Shown here: positions 9,741 through 21,583 of the stretch, piece after piece | How the letters are laid out: each line of letters opens with the position of its first letter | Position numbering within the stretch: position 1 is the first letter of the stretch | Source of the DNA: Dactylorhiza incarnata | Lineage: Eukaryota; Streptophyta; Magnoliopsida; Asparagales; Orchidaceae | NCBI GenBank assembly: GCA_033032865.1 | Contig: JAWHQI010000005.1 | Location: 6,100,001 to 6,164,000 of the forward strand | Reading direction: 5' to 3' | Length of the DNA stretch: 64,000 nucleotides | Translations under genes and position numbers: made by a program | The notes under the pieces: model-generated | What the model saw: only the letters and a program-made list of their open reading frames with translations | The model's database searches: none | Told to the model about the DNA's origin: nothing

Positions 9741-10003
9741 TGATGAGTCCCAATTATATACACATTTATGGACTCATCTGGGCCGATTTTCTAGTCTTTG
9801 CACTTCACTTTAGACATGTTTTCATTCCTATTTAATAATCCATGCTAAGTGCACTTCTAGACCCATTTTGATGTTAATTCTTGTTCATCTTCGTTACTAG
9901 TTTTCATGCAGTGTTAAGTGCCACCTTCAGTGGCTAGACTGGTGTTGTATGCTGGAACAGGAGTCGTGTTGGTGTTCCCGGTACAATTCTGTACATGAAC
10001 ACT

Positions 10004-10264
10004 GCGCACGATCACTGGCTCTATCGCGCACGACCACTGATCGTGCGCTACTGATCGTGCGCACTTAACGCTAATTTTATGAGTTCTGTTTGGCTTATCG
10101 CACGACCATTGACGATAGTGCGCACGACCACTGGTCGTGCGATACTGATCGTGCGAACATGTATTTTATAAATTTCTTTCATTTCAGGCTCCGCCCAAGC
10201 AACGCGCACGATCGCAGAACTCTAGTGCGCACGACCACTGGTCGTGCGCCAATGACCGTGCGCA
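10004..10264 (+). repeat. GCGCACGA/TCGTGCGC motif array in G2 5' LTR
   Basis: About thirteen copies in both orientations, many arranged as GCGCACGACCA-CTGGTCGTGCGC palindromes. The array ends 17 bp before the TATA box. The 3' LTR copy is 15676-15937. Confidence 0.92.
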
Positions 10265-10281
10265 GTATTCAGTTCAGCGCC

Positions 10282-10289
10282 TATATATA
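10282..10289 (+). promoter_or_regulatory. G2 5' LTR TATA box
   Basis: TATATATA in GCGCCTATATATATCC, directly downstream of the motif array. Copy in the 3' LTR at 15955-15962. Confidence 0.65.
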
Positions 10290-11177
10290 TCCTGTTCGCG
10301 AATTAGGGAGGGATCGAGCCGCCGGGAGCGGGATTGGCAGTCCGTACGCGGGCGATTTCCATCCCGGGACACCTCCACTTCATCTCCTACGCAAGGGGAC
10401 GTCCTCTCCAACCATTCCAAGCATTTCTCCATTGTCCGGGAGCATTTTCCACCATCCGCAAGCCCTCAAGCAGCTGTTTTCCACTCCAGTCCGGTGAGAA
10501 GAAGAGGAATCCTGAGGTAGAAGACGACGGAACCACGTAGAGAGATCGTGACAGTTTCTCTACACCGGAAGCACAGTCCGCCCGAGTCCGGAGGTAGCTT
10601 GACAAACTACCATTCCGGCCGTGAACGGCCGCTAGTCTTCATCCATTGGTTATCTCTTTCCTCTCTCTTTCGTTGTAATCTTTGAATCATTTAAACATGA
10701 ATATCATGATGTTTGGTTTAAATGAAATGAATGTTTCTTCTCTTTTCATCATTACTTGCTTGTCAATCGCTTCGCCTCCACACATCCACTCACTCACTCA
10801 CGCACTCAAGGTGTTTGATCCGCGTTAGCAAGAGCTAACGACGTTTGTGAAGAGGTGTTTGCGACCCTCACCTTCCCGCACTAGAGCACGCTCCATCCGC
10901 CTCACGAAGCACGGCATCGCGGCCGTTGCATCCATCTCGCCTTGTGAAGCGGTGCTTTCGACCCGCATTTCCTTCATTGTTGTTAAGAGTAGGAAAAAAA
11001 CCCAACCAAAACCCACCTCTTTTTGTGTGTTTGTTCACGCTTGTGTAACAATAGTCACACAACGCGATTCGTTCACCTAACCTGCATTCCTCAAGAGACC
11101 GACACTCGGGGATCATATTCCCAAACTTTATTACTTGCGCGACCGGTGCACTTGCCGAAATTATCGCATCAAGTTTT

Positions 11178-11195
11178 TGGCGCTGTTGCCGGGGA
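11178..11195 (+). other. G2 primer-binding site (tRNA-Asp)
   Basis: TGGCGCTGTTGCCGGGGA matches the complement of the plant tRNA-Asp 3' end at 17 of 18 positions. Six bases separate it from the LTR, as is usual for Athila-like elements. Confidence 0.9.
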
Positions 11196-11292
11196 ATGTT
11201 CAGGCGTGTAATGTCTTGAGTTGTGAGCTTTTGTTACAAGAGCAGTTGTTTTTGATTTCCTTTGTTTTGTTTTCTTTTTGTTGTGACTGTGC

Positions 11293-12522
11293 ATGCAGAG
11301 ACAAGCCGCAGGGGAACTTGTACCCTTTGATCCAGAGATCGAACGGACCGCTCGCGCACGAAGGCGCGCAGCAGCCGTACAGGCGGCAATGGGTGACCAC
11401 ATAGACCCAGACAATGTTGAACAAAGAGTGCCCGCCGTGGGGCAGCACCAACCTGGAGATGAGCAAGAGGTAGTGAGACCTCGACCCAGAACGATGAGAG
11501 ATTATACCACTCCGACAACTGGGAGTGTTTATCCTGGGTTCGGTCCCAATATTATGAATAACCAGTTCGAGATCAAACCAGCTATCTTGAATATCATCCG
11601 GAACAATGCTCAGTTCTCCGGGATGGCCAGTGAAGATCCGCACCTGCACCTGCCTGAGTTTTCTGATATCTGCGGAACTTTCCGCTACGCTGGGATTCCT
11701 GATGACACAGTCAAGCTGCGACTGTTCCCATTCTCGCTTCGCGACAAGGCCAAGGTGTTGCTTCATTCTATTCCTCCGGGGACCGCTGCGACTTGGGATG
11801 TGCTCGCATCCAAGTTCTTAGCCAAATTTCACCCCGTCGATAAAATTGTAAGTTTGCGGCGGGAGATCGCCACCTTTCGCCAAGCTGATCAAGAGACCCT
11901 TACCGAGGCGTGGGAGCATCTTAACGATCTTCTCCGCCGTTGCCCGAACCATGAGCTCCAACCGTGGAATGTGGTAGAGACATTTTACTTTGCGATCGAG
12001 CCCAACTACAGGGCAATGATCGATGCTGCTGCGGGTGGTACTCTAATGAACCACACTCCAGAGGAGGCCCTTCGGATTCTGCGCGACACCGCCTCCCACA
12101 GTATATTCTGGACTGCCGGGAGAAATGCACCAAGGAACACCCGCGGTCTCTTTGTGGTCGACTCACTTCCTCCTACACCCGTGCCTGCTGCTGTCATTAC
12201 GTGCGAAGGATAAGGAGGCGGCAGCCACCACGCGTACGAATGTTTAGGGAACAACGTATCTGGTGACTTCGCGCACTTATCCTTGAATGAATCTGTTAAT
12301 TTTGTAGGAAATCAGTCTAAGGGGGTGCCATTTAATAATGCTTATCATCCGGGAGTGAGAAGTCACCCGAACTTCTCATGGAACCCAAACACGCATGGCC
12401 AACGATGGGCACCGGGGCAGCATCAAAACGATGTTTACGCCTCTGGGAGCCAACCGAGGCCACCACACCCGGATTATAACCAAGGCCCCCAACCCAAAAA
12501 AAGAGTAATCTGGAGGAGATGA
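11293..12522 (+). pseudogene. gag: G2 Gag (Athila-like), one in-frame stop
   Basis: Particle-forming protein. It starts at the ATG at 11293 (MQRQAAGELVPFDPEIERTA). Conserved Gag blocks are HLPEFSDICGTFRYAG, LRLFPFSLRDKAKV, WDVLASKFLAKFHPVDK, EAWEHLNDLLRRCPNH and MIDAAAGGTLMNHTPEEA. The matching parts of G1 Gag (LRLFPFSLRFKAKQ, RFKELLRRCPHH, MIDAATGGTLNKK) show shared ancestry. The frame stops at TAA 12211-12213 and continues open in the same frame to 12522 with a HHAYEC zinc-knuckle-like remnant and NFSWNPN. The TAA lies where a knuckle Cys is expected. A run of seven A at 12496-12502 then leads into the next ORF in another frame. Confidence 0.85.
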
Positions 12523-13619
12523 TGGAAAAATTTATGCAAGCGGCTACCTCAAATATGGTGAACCAAACCGCATCCATGCGAAACTTGGAAACGCAGCTGG
12601 GCCAATTGGCCCAAGTGCTAACAGATCGGTCGCATGGGACCCTTCCTAGCAACACTGAAAAGAACCCAATAGATCAAGGGAAGAGTCTCGGCGATGTGGT
12701 AGATGCTGATCCAAGTGAGTTAGTGATTTCTTGTTCCATCAATAATATTGAAACGAAAGCTTTGTGCGATTCCGGCTCCTCCCGCAACGTCATTGCGTTG
12801 CAAGACGTTGCTAAATTGCAACTTGAGATGAACACGGAGGATCGGAAAACCCTTATGCTTGCTAATGGGACAGTTATACAATCTGACGGGGAAGTGAAAA
12901 ATGTAGAAGTGATAGTTGAGGGGACGATTGTGGTTGCTGATTTTCAGGTGTTGGGACCCCAGGAAAATCACTCTATCCCTATCTTGGGCGTGCCATTTTT
13001 GAAAGAGAGCGGTGCCACCCTTGATTTCGCTACGGGGTGTGTCTCCCTACCCAATACGGTGCCGCAGCCCACTTGCCCCAAAGCTATAACTGAAACATCC
13101 ACTCCTCCCCCTCTCTTTATTTTTGATGAATCTCTGAGTTATGCAGGAAATGAAGAAGATAAAGAACCAATTGAAGGAGAAAAGGAGGAGCACCAGTCCA
13201 GTGAGGAAGAAGTAGATCTTCGGAGAGAATTTGATTCCGAGACGGAGGAAGATTGCATTTTGAAAAATATTGACTTGAATTTAGTTCGGGACACTGTCCC
13301 ATTATCTTTTTGTTATGATTCTTGTAATAAACAATTTAAGCACTCCATCTCTTGGGCTGATCCGGTAGTTACCGCGACGCCGGAAGTGACGCCACCCACC
13401 ACCAAGGTGGAAAAATCTGAAAACTTTCAACGTTGGCAGTCCCCGACTGTCACTAAACTTAAACAGGAGAAACTTCTGCACGACGCTCGCGCTGCCGCTC
13501 TCCGTGGCAAGAGGGCGGAGGTTAGGGGAACACTGGGTGACACCAGTGTTGGCCCTAAATCCTTCACCTCCCGCCTACGAGCTACGGGAGACGCGCACCA
13601 TAAGAGCGCCTATAGCTGA
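12519..13619 (+). CDS. G2 Gag C-terminus plus aspartic protease
   Basis: 366 codons. The start (MMEKFMQAATSNM...LETQLGQLAQ) is the usual C-terminal coiled coil of Athila-like Gag, so the true start is probably upstream through a frameshift. A retropepsin follows, with catalytic triad in LCDSGSSRNVIAL (about residues 86-98) and a second conserved block IPILGVPFLKESGATLDF (about residues 150-167). It cleaves the polyprotein. The acidic linker (about residues 200-245) and C-terminal 120 residues match no pol domain that I recognise. The frame ends at TGA 13617 where reverse transcriptase would begin in an autonomous element. Confidence 0.8.
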   Translation: MMEKFMQAATSNMVNQTASMRNLETQLGQLAQVLTDRSHGTLPSNTEKNPIDQGKSLGDVVDADPSELVISCSINNIETKALCDSGSSRNVIALQDVAKLQLEMNTEDRKTLMLANGTVIQSDGEVKNVEVIVEGTIVVADFQVLGPQENHSIPILGVPFLKESGATLDFATGCVSLPNTVPQPTCPKAITETSTPPPLFIFDESLSYAGNEEDKEPIEGEKEEHQSSEEEVDLRREFDSETEEDCILKNIDLNLVRDTVPLSFCYDSCNKQFKHSISWADPVVTATPEVTPPTTKVEKSENFQRWQSPTVTKLKQEKLLHDARAAALRGKRAEVRGTLGDTSVGPKSFTSRLRATGDAHHKSAYS

Positions 13620-15400
13620 TTTGTGTTGTCTGAATTTGTGAAACTGCTTCTGTGAACTTCTCCTTTAATTTCTGTGCTCTTTAAACAATCATAATACAGG
13701 TATTTGGTCCATCTTAAGGACATAAAACAAAAGCGCTGCTGGGAGACAACCCAGATTTCTTGATTTTATTTTTTTATCTAACATGTTTAGTTCAGCTTTT
13801 ATATTTGTTTTTACTGTTTTTAGTTTTGTGCTTGCAGGTGTGTTGTGTTCTTTGGTGCGGATGCTGCGGACTGCTCTTTATCTTAATCGCCAATCGTCTG
13901 GTATGCTCAATTCTAAGCATTGGGTAACACTTCTTCCCCCCTTAGCTTCCAATTTCTGTGATGTAATGTTTAGACTAAGTCTGGGGGAGAATATGTTGTC
14001 ATCCACTGTGCACGAGTTGCACTGCATACTAGAAGTTTGTTTATTATTTATCTTTGTCATCATCATTGTTTCCATGCTTCCTACACCACTTTACCCACAT
14101 GAGTGCGCGTTTTCCTATTTGTGTTGTTTCCAAATAAACTATTTTGGTTAGGAATGTGAAATAGGACATTAGCTTAGGAACTACTATTTGGAGTGCGATG
14201 TTGACTCGAGCAGTGTTCTAGTCGCACCCGCATGCTGCAGTAGAATTTGAGCAGAACTAGATTGTCTCTATGCATCTAATTTATGTTTAGTATTTTTGCG
14301 TAAATTTAGATTTGTTATACTCAAATGGTGAATGTGAACGAAATTGACGATAATCCGGTATTGTGTGTACGAGCACTAGTCGTGTGTTGCTCGAGTCGGG
14401 AGGAAGGTTTACCTTTCTCGTGGGCTAAGAACTTGCCCCAAGCGACTCTTGAAGCATGGGCGAGAGCGACTCTTTGAGTTAAATATGATATAGGCCACCT
14501 TTTGGCTAGTTTGAGCCTTAGCTTTCCGTGTCCTATTCGCTCACCTTTGCAAGCCAACATTTGTGCCTACCACTTCCTTGTTACAGCTCCTCCTCCATTC
14601 ACCAAGGCCTGAAGCTTTGCCCACTTTCGCAACCAAATAGATGTTTATCTGCACTCATGTTCTTGATTTGGTGTGATTTTTGGAATCTTTGTGATGTGAT
14701 GAAGAAATAAATTTTATTTTGCTGAATTTGAACCAACCGGAGGATAAGTAAAAGAAGAAAAGTATGTTGTTAAAAGAAAAAAAAATCTGAAAAAGAAATA
14801 TGTCGTAAAGAAATCCTTCCAAGCTAAATAGAAAATCTGTTGGTAATTGTGAAGTAGGCCGTGTGCACACCTGGTTTTCATGATAAGTCTGGGGGTGTGT
14901 CACACGAGCATTGTTTTTGGTTTTGTGTGGTGCAACGTTCCTTTAGCTCAATTTGGTTACGTAGCCTTCATTTTTATCCTTGAATATCACACCGCAACCT
15001 AAGCCCAATATAATCCTAAAAGCCCTATTGATGTGACTTGTGAGTTTGCTAACGCCGTGGACAGAGTGTGACCGGGTGAGCGTATGGTTCACGACGTTGA
15101 TGGATTTCAGCGGAGTTATTCCTAAACCCCGACCTTGGGTAACACCCGCCTTAGTGTCTTGTTACTTTCACACCGGGCATGATCGTTCGAATTCTTTATA
15201 ATTCACCAACTGAGTATAACTAAATCCCTACTTACGCTCTAGCACTTTCGTAAAGTAGTTAGCATAGTTAGAATCTCTTTTTACTAAATTTCTATTTGCA
15301 TGCTTTTGTTACTTCGCATTGTACTCCTTTGTGTAATTCTCTTTGTTAACTACCATTTTCACACTCTGCCGAATTCGTTTGCTCGGGACGCGCAGACAGG
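13620..15400 (+). other. G2 non-coding region replacing pol
   Basis: No pol homology in either strand. It holds the block AAAAGCGCTGCTGGGAGACA (13729-13748), which in related elements follows pol. It also holds polypurine-like AAGTCTGGGGG at 13976-13986 and 14884-14894, forerunners of the true tract at 15401. A hydrophobic 122-codon open frame at 13783-14151 has no family support. Confidence 0.75.
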
Positions 15401-15413
15401 TAAGTCTGGGGTG
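15401..15413 (+). other. G2 polypurine tract
   Basis: TAAGTCTGGGGTG directly before the 3' LTR, the third copy of this motif in the element. Confidence 0.7.
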
Positions 15414-16844
15414 TGATGAGTCCCAATTATATACACATTTATGGACTCATCTGGGCCGATTTTCTAGTCTTTGCACTTCACTTTAGACATGTTTTCATTC
15501 CTATTTAATACTCCATGCTAAGTGCACTTCTAGGCCCATTTTGATGTTAATTCTTGTTCATCTTCGTTACTAGTTTTCATGCAGTGTTAAGTGCCACCTT
15601 CAGTGGCTAGACTGGTGTTGTATGCTGGAACAGGAGTCGTGCAGGTGTTCCCGGTACAATTCTGTACAGGAACACTGCGCACGATCACTGGCTCTATCGC
15701 GCACGACCACTGGTCGTGCGCTACTGATCGTGCGCACTTAACGCTCATTTTATGAGTTCTGTTTGGCTTATCGCACGACCATTGACGATAGTGCGCACGA
15801 CCACTGGTCGTGCGCCACTGATCGTGCGAACATGTATTTTATAAATTTCTTTCATTTCAGGCTCCGCCCAGGAAACGCGCACGATCGCAGAACTCCAGTG
15901 CGCACGACCACTGGTCGTGCGCCAATGACCGTGCGCAGTATTCAGTTCAACGCTTATATATATCCTGTTCGCGAATTAGGGAGGGATCGAGCCGCCGGGA
16001 GCGGGATTGGCAGTCCGTACGCGGGCGATTTCCATCCCGGGACACCTCCACTTCATCTCCTACGCAAGGGGACGTCCTCTCCAACCATTCCAAGCATTTC
16101 TCCATTGTCCGGGAGCATTTTCCACCATCCGCAAGCCCTCAAGCAGCTGTTTTCCACTCCAGTCCGGTGAGAAGAAGAGGAATCCTGAGGTAGAAGACGA
16201 CGGAACCACGTAGAGAGATCGTGACAGTTTCTCTACACCGGAAGCACAGTCCGCCCGAGTCCGGAGGTAGCTTGACAAACTACCATTCCGGCCATGAACG
16301 GCCGCTAGTCTTCATCCATTGGTTATCTCTTTCCTCTCTCTTTCGTTGTAATCTTTGAATCATTTAAACGTGAATATCATGATGTTTGGTTTAAATGAAA
16401 TGAATGTTTCTTCTCTTTTCATCATTACTTGCTTGCGAATCGCTTCGCCTCCACTCATCCACTCACTCACTCACGCACTCAAGGTGTTTGATTTGCGTTA
16501 GCAAGAGCTAACGACGTTTGTGAAGAGGTGTTTGCGACCCTCACCTTCCCGCACTAGAGCACGCTCCATCCTCCTCACGAAGCATGGCATCGCGGCCGTT
16601 GCATCCATCTCGCCTTGCGAAGCGGTGCTTTCGACCCACATTTCCTTCATTGTTGTTAAGAGTAGGAAAAAAACCCAACCAAAACCCACCTCTTTTTGTG
16701 TGTTTGTTCACGCTTGTGTAACAATAGTCACACAACGCGATTCGTTCACCTAACCTGCATTCCTCAAGAGACCGACACTCGGGGATCATATTCCCAAACT
16801 TTATTACTTGCGCTACCGGTGCACTTGCCGAAATTATCGCATCA
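15414..16844 (+). repeat. G2 3' LTR
   Basis: 1431 bp, the same length as 9741-11171 with few mismatches. Motif array 15676-15937, TATA box 15955-15962. Confidence 0.95.
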
Positions 16845-17761
16845 CCGTTCTGAATCAATCTTTCCTTCTAAATGATTCTTGGCTAATTTGATTAAGATTA
16901 TTATGGACATTATTTGAAAATAGAATGATCTCTTTCCTTCTACAGATATAATGATTATGGAAACTTTTCTTTCTTACTATTTCTCTGACTGCTAATTAAT
17001 TATTCTCTTATAGTAATATTTTTGAATAAACAGAGCTATAAATACAGAAGGAGGTCGGCAAAAGAAAAAGAAGTGATCCACTCCATCCATTTGTAAAAGA
17101 GGAAAAGATCCCAAGTGAAAAGTGAGAAAGCTGAGAAAAGTGAAAGTGTGCTGCAGCAAAGAAAAAGCCTTATTCTTCTCCTCATTCTGAAGCCATACTG
17201 CTGCCATTTCTGAAAGCTCTCACTGAAAGAGAAAAGGACTTTCAATCTCCTTCTCACTATAGGAGAGAGATTTCATTCACTATACTTGTGCTTCTAATCT
17301 TCTTGCTAGGAAGAAGATTCTTTCTTACTTCAATTGTTTTTCTTCTACTTCTACTTCTTATTCTTATTCCATTTTCAAATTGTGTAAAAGAGTTTTAAGA
17401 ATCCTTCTTCAAAAGATTCAGTTGTAGTGGTTCTAAGAGTCTCTTTATCAAAAGACTCAGGCTGGTTGTAAGAGTCTCCTTATCAAAAGACTCAGTGCAA
17501 GATAGTGAATTCCTACCAAGGGGGTAGAAGAGTGGACCACCCAAAGTTTGGGGAACCACTATATTTCTTTGTGTTGTGCTGTGTTTTTCTTTTTGCTATT
17601 TTCTTTCTTTACTTGCTTAATTCTTGTTGGTGTGTGGGAAGCTTAAATCTGTGAATATTACACATATATATATTTATTAACTTTGCACAAAATATTTTTA
17701 AATCTCTATTCACCCCCCCCCCCCTCTAAAGAATTCTAGTGAGGTTAACTGTGCACTTTCA
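16845..17761 (+). repeat. C2 5' LTR, second piece
   Basis: Begins with the G2 TSD copy CCGTT, then continues the LTR broken at 9740. It matches 25640-26545. TATA box TATAAATA at 17037-17044. A C run of 12 (17713-17724) is 7 in the 3' LTR. Confidence 0.93.
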
Positions 17762-17763
17762 AT

Positions 17764-17775
17764 TGGTATCAGAGG
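17764..17775 (+). other. C2 primer-binding site (initiator tRNA-Met)
   Basis: TGGTATCAGAGG, two bases after the LTR, with one mismatch from the usual TGGTATCAGAGC. Confidence 0.88.
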
Positions 17776-17855
17776 GAGGTTGATCAAAAAGGGGTAACTC
17801 CTTGATCAAAAAGATCCTACCTCATATATATATATATATTTCTAAAAACTTTTTT

Positions 17856-19688
17856 ATGGCACAAATCAAAGATTATGCTTCCACCAGACCACCAATTTGC
17901 AACCTTGAAAAGTTTGCACTTTGGAAAACAAGAATTAAAATTTATTTAAACTCTATTGATGGAGAACTATTTGATGTTATTATGATAGGTCCTCCCAAGC
18001 CATTCAAGAAGGACTCAAGTGGAGAGGTCACTCAAACACTTGCTCCAAGGGCTGAGTGGAAAGATGAAGAAAAGAAAGCCCAAGCATGTGATGCCAATGC
18101 TATGAATATATTAGTCTCAACCCTCTCAGATGAAATCTTCCAAAAGATTGCTGAATGTGGGTCAGCTAAGGAAATATGGGAAGCTCTCACTAAAATGGTA
18201 GAAGGGAGTGCTGATGAGAGAAAGGATAAAAAGGCATTACTCATCTCTCAATAAGAAAACTTCCAGAAGAAAGATAGTGAAAGTGTTGCTGACATGTATG
18301 CCAGATTCAGCCTCATAATAAATGAGTTAAGAACACTTGAGAAGGACATATCTCTCACTGAGATAAATGACAAATTGCTGACTTGCTTTCCTAGCTCTTG
18401 GGACTCAAGAATCTGGCCAATTAGAGACTACAGAAGCCAAAAAGAAATCTCAACAGATGTCCTGTTGGGTAAATTAAGATCTTATGAATAGTTGTTGAAA
18501 ACAAGATCTGAGAAAGAAGAGAAAGAAAAGACTCCTTCACTCTCAAAGGAAAAGAATATTTCCTTAAAGGCTACTGCAGATGAACCCTCTACAAGTGATG
18601 AGGAGCTGATCAGTCTACTGGCCAGAAGACTCAAGAAGTGGATCAAAGCAGAAGGATCTAGAAGGAGAGATTCAAAAACCAGGTATGACAAAACTCCTAC
18701 TAAAGAAATTATATGTTACTCTTGCAGGAAACCTGGACACATTGCACCTGAATGTCCTAAAGAGATCAGTAATAAGAATGATCTGAAAAGAACAGATCTA
18801 AAGAAGAAGAAGAAAGAGAAAGGATTCATTGCTCAATCATGGAGTGATTCAGAATCTGAAGGAAGTACCTCATCTGAAAATGATCAAGAAGAGGCTAAGC
18901 AAGAGGAAACCTGTTTGATGGTTACTGAGAAGCATGAAGATAAATCTCTGGTAAATATATCTGATGATATAGATTTTTCTTCTACTGATTCCAAAAATAA
19001 TTTCAAAGAATTTTGTTTAGATCAAGTAAAATCTGAGAAAGAAATAAAAAGGCTAAGAAATGAATTGAACTATCTCAAACAAATGGATACACAATATAAA
19101 AACTATGAGCTCAGTCAAGAACTCTCTAGATCAGAGGAGCAACTAGATAAAATCAATACTGAAAATCAAACACTAAGAAATGAGCTAGCAAAGGCAAAAG
19201 CCTTTGAAGATTCTCTAAATGGCAGAAGTCAAAAGATTAAGAATATCTCTGAAAATCTCACTGATAGATTTAGACAACTAGAGTTTAATACTGATTTAGA
19301 ACCCAGACCTCAATCATCCAGCAAATCTATTTGGAGACATCCTATCCACTTCACTAGGAAGAATAATCCGATAGGAGAAAATTCACAAGAAAATCCAAAA
19401 ACAACTACTGTTTTTAATAAAAATAATTTCACTATATATGAAGGAATCCTAGGTAAATATCCTCAGAAAAGAAATAAATTTACGTCGAGTTATTATCAAC
19501 GTGCATCGAGTTCTACTCGACGCAACTTAAATGATGCTTCGATTTCTAATCAACACATACACAAAAGTGCGTCAACTTCCACTCGACGCAACTATAAACA
19601 TACATCAAATTCCTATCGACGCAACCAATCTGACAGGAATTTCTCCTTTTCCAAAAAGTCTTCTCAATCCATTTCCTTTTATTATTAA
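17856..19688 (+). pseudogene. gag: C2 Gag, two early nonsense codons
   Basis: Homologue of C1 Gag throughout (MAQIKDYAST start, NLEKFALWKTRIK, LPSSWDSRIW-like FPSSWDSRIW). TAA at 18252-18254 replaces a Tyr codon and TAG at 18489-18491 replaces a Gln codon of C1, so the frame is otherwise intact. Zinc knuckle CYSCRKPGHIAPEC at 18714-18755. It is followed by the acidic Ser-rich stretch, a coiled-coil-like region, and a C-terminal tail of (A/S)STSTRR units encoded by the motif array, to a stop at 19688. It forms the particle and packages RNA in intact relatives. Confidence 0.88.
19482..19624 (+). repeat. TCGA motif array inside C2 gag
   Basis: Paired GTCGA...TCGACGCA motifs in the Gag coding frame, at the same place as in C1 (4788-5010). 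Several motifs are degraded by CpG transitions (GCGTCAAC, ACATCAAA). Confidence 0.88.
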
Positions 19689-21583
19689 TACTATTTCTGC
19701 AATATTACCAAAGACTGCTAGTATGATAAGCCAACACTTCTAAAGAAGAAAGGGTACTCTGAAAGACCCACTTATTCTTTCATTGAACCTTTCACTGTTG
19801 GAAGGAAGGGACCCCAGCTTAGCAGGGTCCAAACTAATGTTTAAATCTTATGTGCAAGTGTATCACATCTTCAAGCTGGTGTGGTACTTGGACAGTGGAT
19901 GCTCCATGCACATGATAGGGTACAAAAATCTATTAACCAACTTTGAGGATAAACTTTGACCACCAGTGACTTTTGGAGACTCTAGCTGTGGGCAAACCAG
20001 GGGCTTTGGAGATTTCAAAGAAGGGAAAGTAACCTTTAAGAATGCGGCAGTAGTCAAAGGACTAAAACACAATCTGATAAGTATAAGTCAGATATGTGAT
20101 AGTGGTAAGTATGAGGTAAAATTTACCAAACTAGTTTGCCATGTTATTGATGTCATGACTGGTGGCATTGTACTCAATGGAATAAGAAAAAGGAAAGTAT
20201 ATATAGTAGACTTTAGCTCCACACACACAAAGATTTGTTTGTTCAACAACATTATTGATAAAAGTGAATTATGGCATAGGAGGCTGGGCCATTTAAACTA
20301 TAAAACCATTAGTGAATTAACAAAGAATAACCTAGTCAGAGGCCTACCAAAGGGTGGGTACTCTAAGGATTCTCCATGTAGACCTTGCCAACTAGGAAAA
20401 CAGACCAAATCATCCTTCAAACAAATTGGTAAAGATGACTCCCCTAGGATTATACTTACTGCACATGGATCTCTTTGGACCTATATCCACTCAGAGCTTA
20501 GGTGGAAAGTCTTATACCCTAGTCATTGTGGATGACTATTCTAGATATAGCTGGGTATTCTTTCTAAGGGCTAAGTCTGAAACCCACAAGATTCTCTCAA
20601 GATTCATAAGACAGATCCAATCTGAATTCAATACTCATGTTTCCATTATTAGAAGTGATCATGAGACAGAATTTGAAAATCAGTTAATCTGTAGTTTCTG
20701 TGAGGATGAAGGTATCAAACAAAGCTTCTCAGCACCTAGAACTCCTCAACAAAATGGAGTTGCTGAAAGAAAGAATAGAACCTTAATTGAATCAGGAAGG
20801 ACCTTGCTTGCAGAATCAGGATTACCAAAAACCTTTTGGGCTGAAGCAGTCAACACTGCAAACTATGTTCTGAATAGAAGCCTCATACACAAAACTAAGT
20901 TAAAAACTCCATATGAGCTTCTGAAGGGAAAAACACCCACTGTTAGATACTTTAAGACTTTTGGATGTACTTGCTTTATATTAAACAATGGGAAAGATCA
21001 TCTTGCCAAGTTTGACAAGAAGTCTGATGATGGGATATTTCTGGGGTACTCATCATCTATTAAAGCTTATAGGTGCTATAACAGGAGAACTCTCAAAATT
21101 GAAGAATCCATGCATATTATATTTGATGAAACTAACATGCTTTTTAAGGGGGAGAAAACTTCCACCAGTCCTTTTCCACAGGAAAACAGCTGCATAGAGA
21201 CTCAGCTTGAACAACTGACTCTAGAGAACACAGATACAGGGAGAGAAAACCAGCTACAAGAACCAAGTGATGAATCTGAACAGGAACATGAAGAAGATTC
21301 AGAAAAGAGCAATCAAAACCAACTCCCACAAGAGAACATGATTCAAGAAGAACAGGTGGGAAATGATCCTTTCATTAATGAGGAAGAAGAGCCTCTGACA
21401 AATCCAAGCAGGACAAGAATCAATATGAAAAATCATCCATAATCCTAAATAATTGGAGACCCCAATACTGGAGTAAGAACAAGACACCAAGTCTCAAGTG
21501 GAATGATGCTCCATTGCTTCTTATCACAAGTTGAACCAAAGAAGTTTGAAGAAGCAAATTGTGATCCTCACTGAAGTATAGCC
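19689..21583 (+). pseudogene. C2 protease and integrase
   Basis: The protease active site WYLDSGCSMHMIG has its catalytic Asp codon at 19891; a TGA follows near 19957. The integrase zinc-binding domain is ELWHRRLGHLNYKT...CRPCQLGK (about 20265-20405). A frameshift near 20440-20470 separates it from the core: DLFGPISTQSLGG, then IIRSDHETEFEN with the second Asp, then PRTPQQNGVAERKNRTL with the Glu. The C-terminal half (KFDKKSDDGIFLGYSSSIKAYR) is typical of copia. Stops at 21440, 21446 and near 21571 precede RT. This follows the copia order PR-IN-RT. Confidence 0.88.

Larger units (their letters stand above)
9741..11171 (+). repeat. G2 5' LTR
   Basis: TGATGAGT...GCATCA, 1431 bp. It contains the GCGCACGA array (10004-10264) and a TATA box. 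The transcribed part downstream is CT-rich with no supported gene; open frames there recur in both LTRs only because the LTRs are copies. Confidence 0.95.
9741..16844 (+). mobile_element. G2: non-autonomous Athila-like Ty3/gypsy element (gag-protease only)
   Basis: LTRs 9741-11171 and 15414-16844, both 1431 bp and nearly identical, so this is one of the younger insertions. TSD CCGTT (9736-9740, 16845-16849). The tRNA-Asp PBS lies 6 bp after the LTR. The coding part ends after a protease-containing ORF at 13619. No reverse transcriptase, RNase H or integrase is found in the 1.8 kb that follows. This layout recalls the non-autonomous TR-GAG class of plant elements. Confidence 0.93.

Noticed and set aside
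10090..10497. 135-codon ORF in the G2 LTR, present in both LTRs
   Set aside because: It is duplicated only because the LTRs are copies. It crosses the motif array and TATA box and lacks any recognisable domain.
11178..11195. tRNA-Asp gene
   Set aside because: Only the 18-base complement of the tRNA 3' end is present, adjacent to the LTR. It is a primer-binding site. The same applies to 56568 and 57817.
13783..14151. 122-codon hydrophobic ORF in G2 as a possible Env
   Set aside because: It lies in AT-rich non-coding filler, has no family resemblance and carries no signal of selection. Hydrophobicity follows from T-rich codons.
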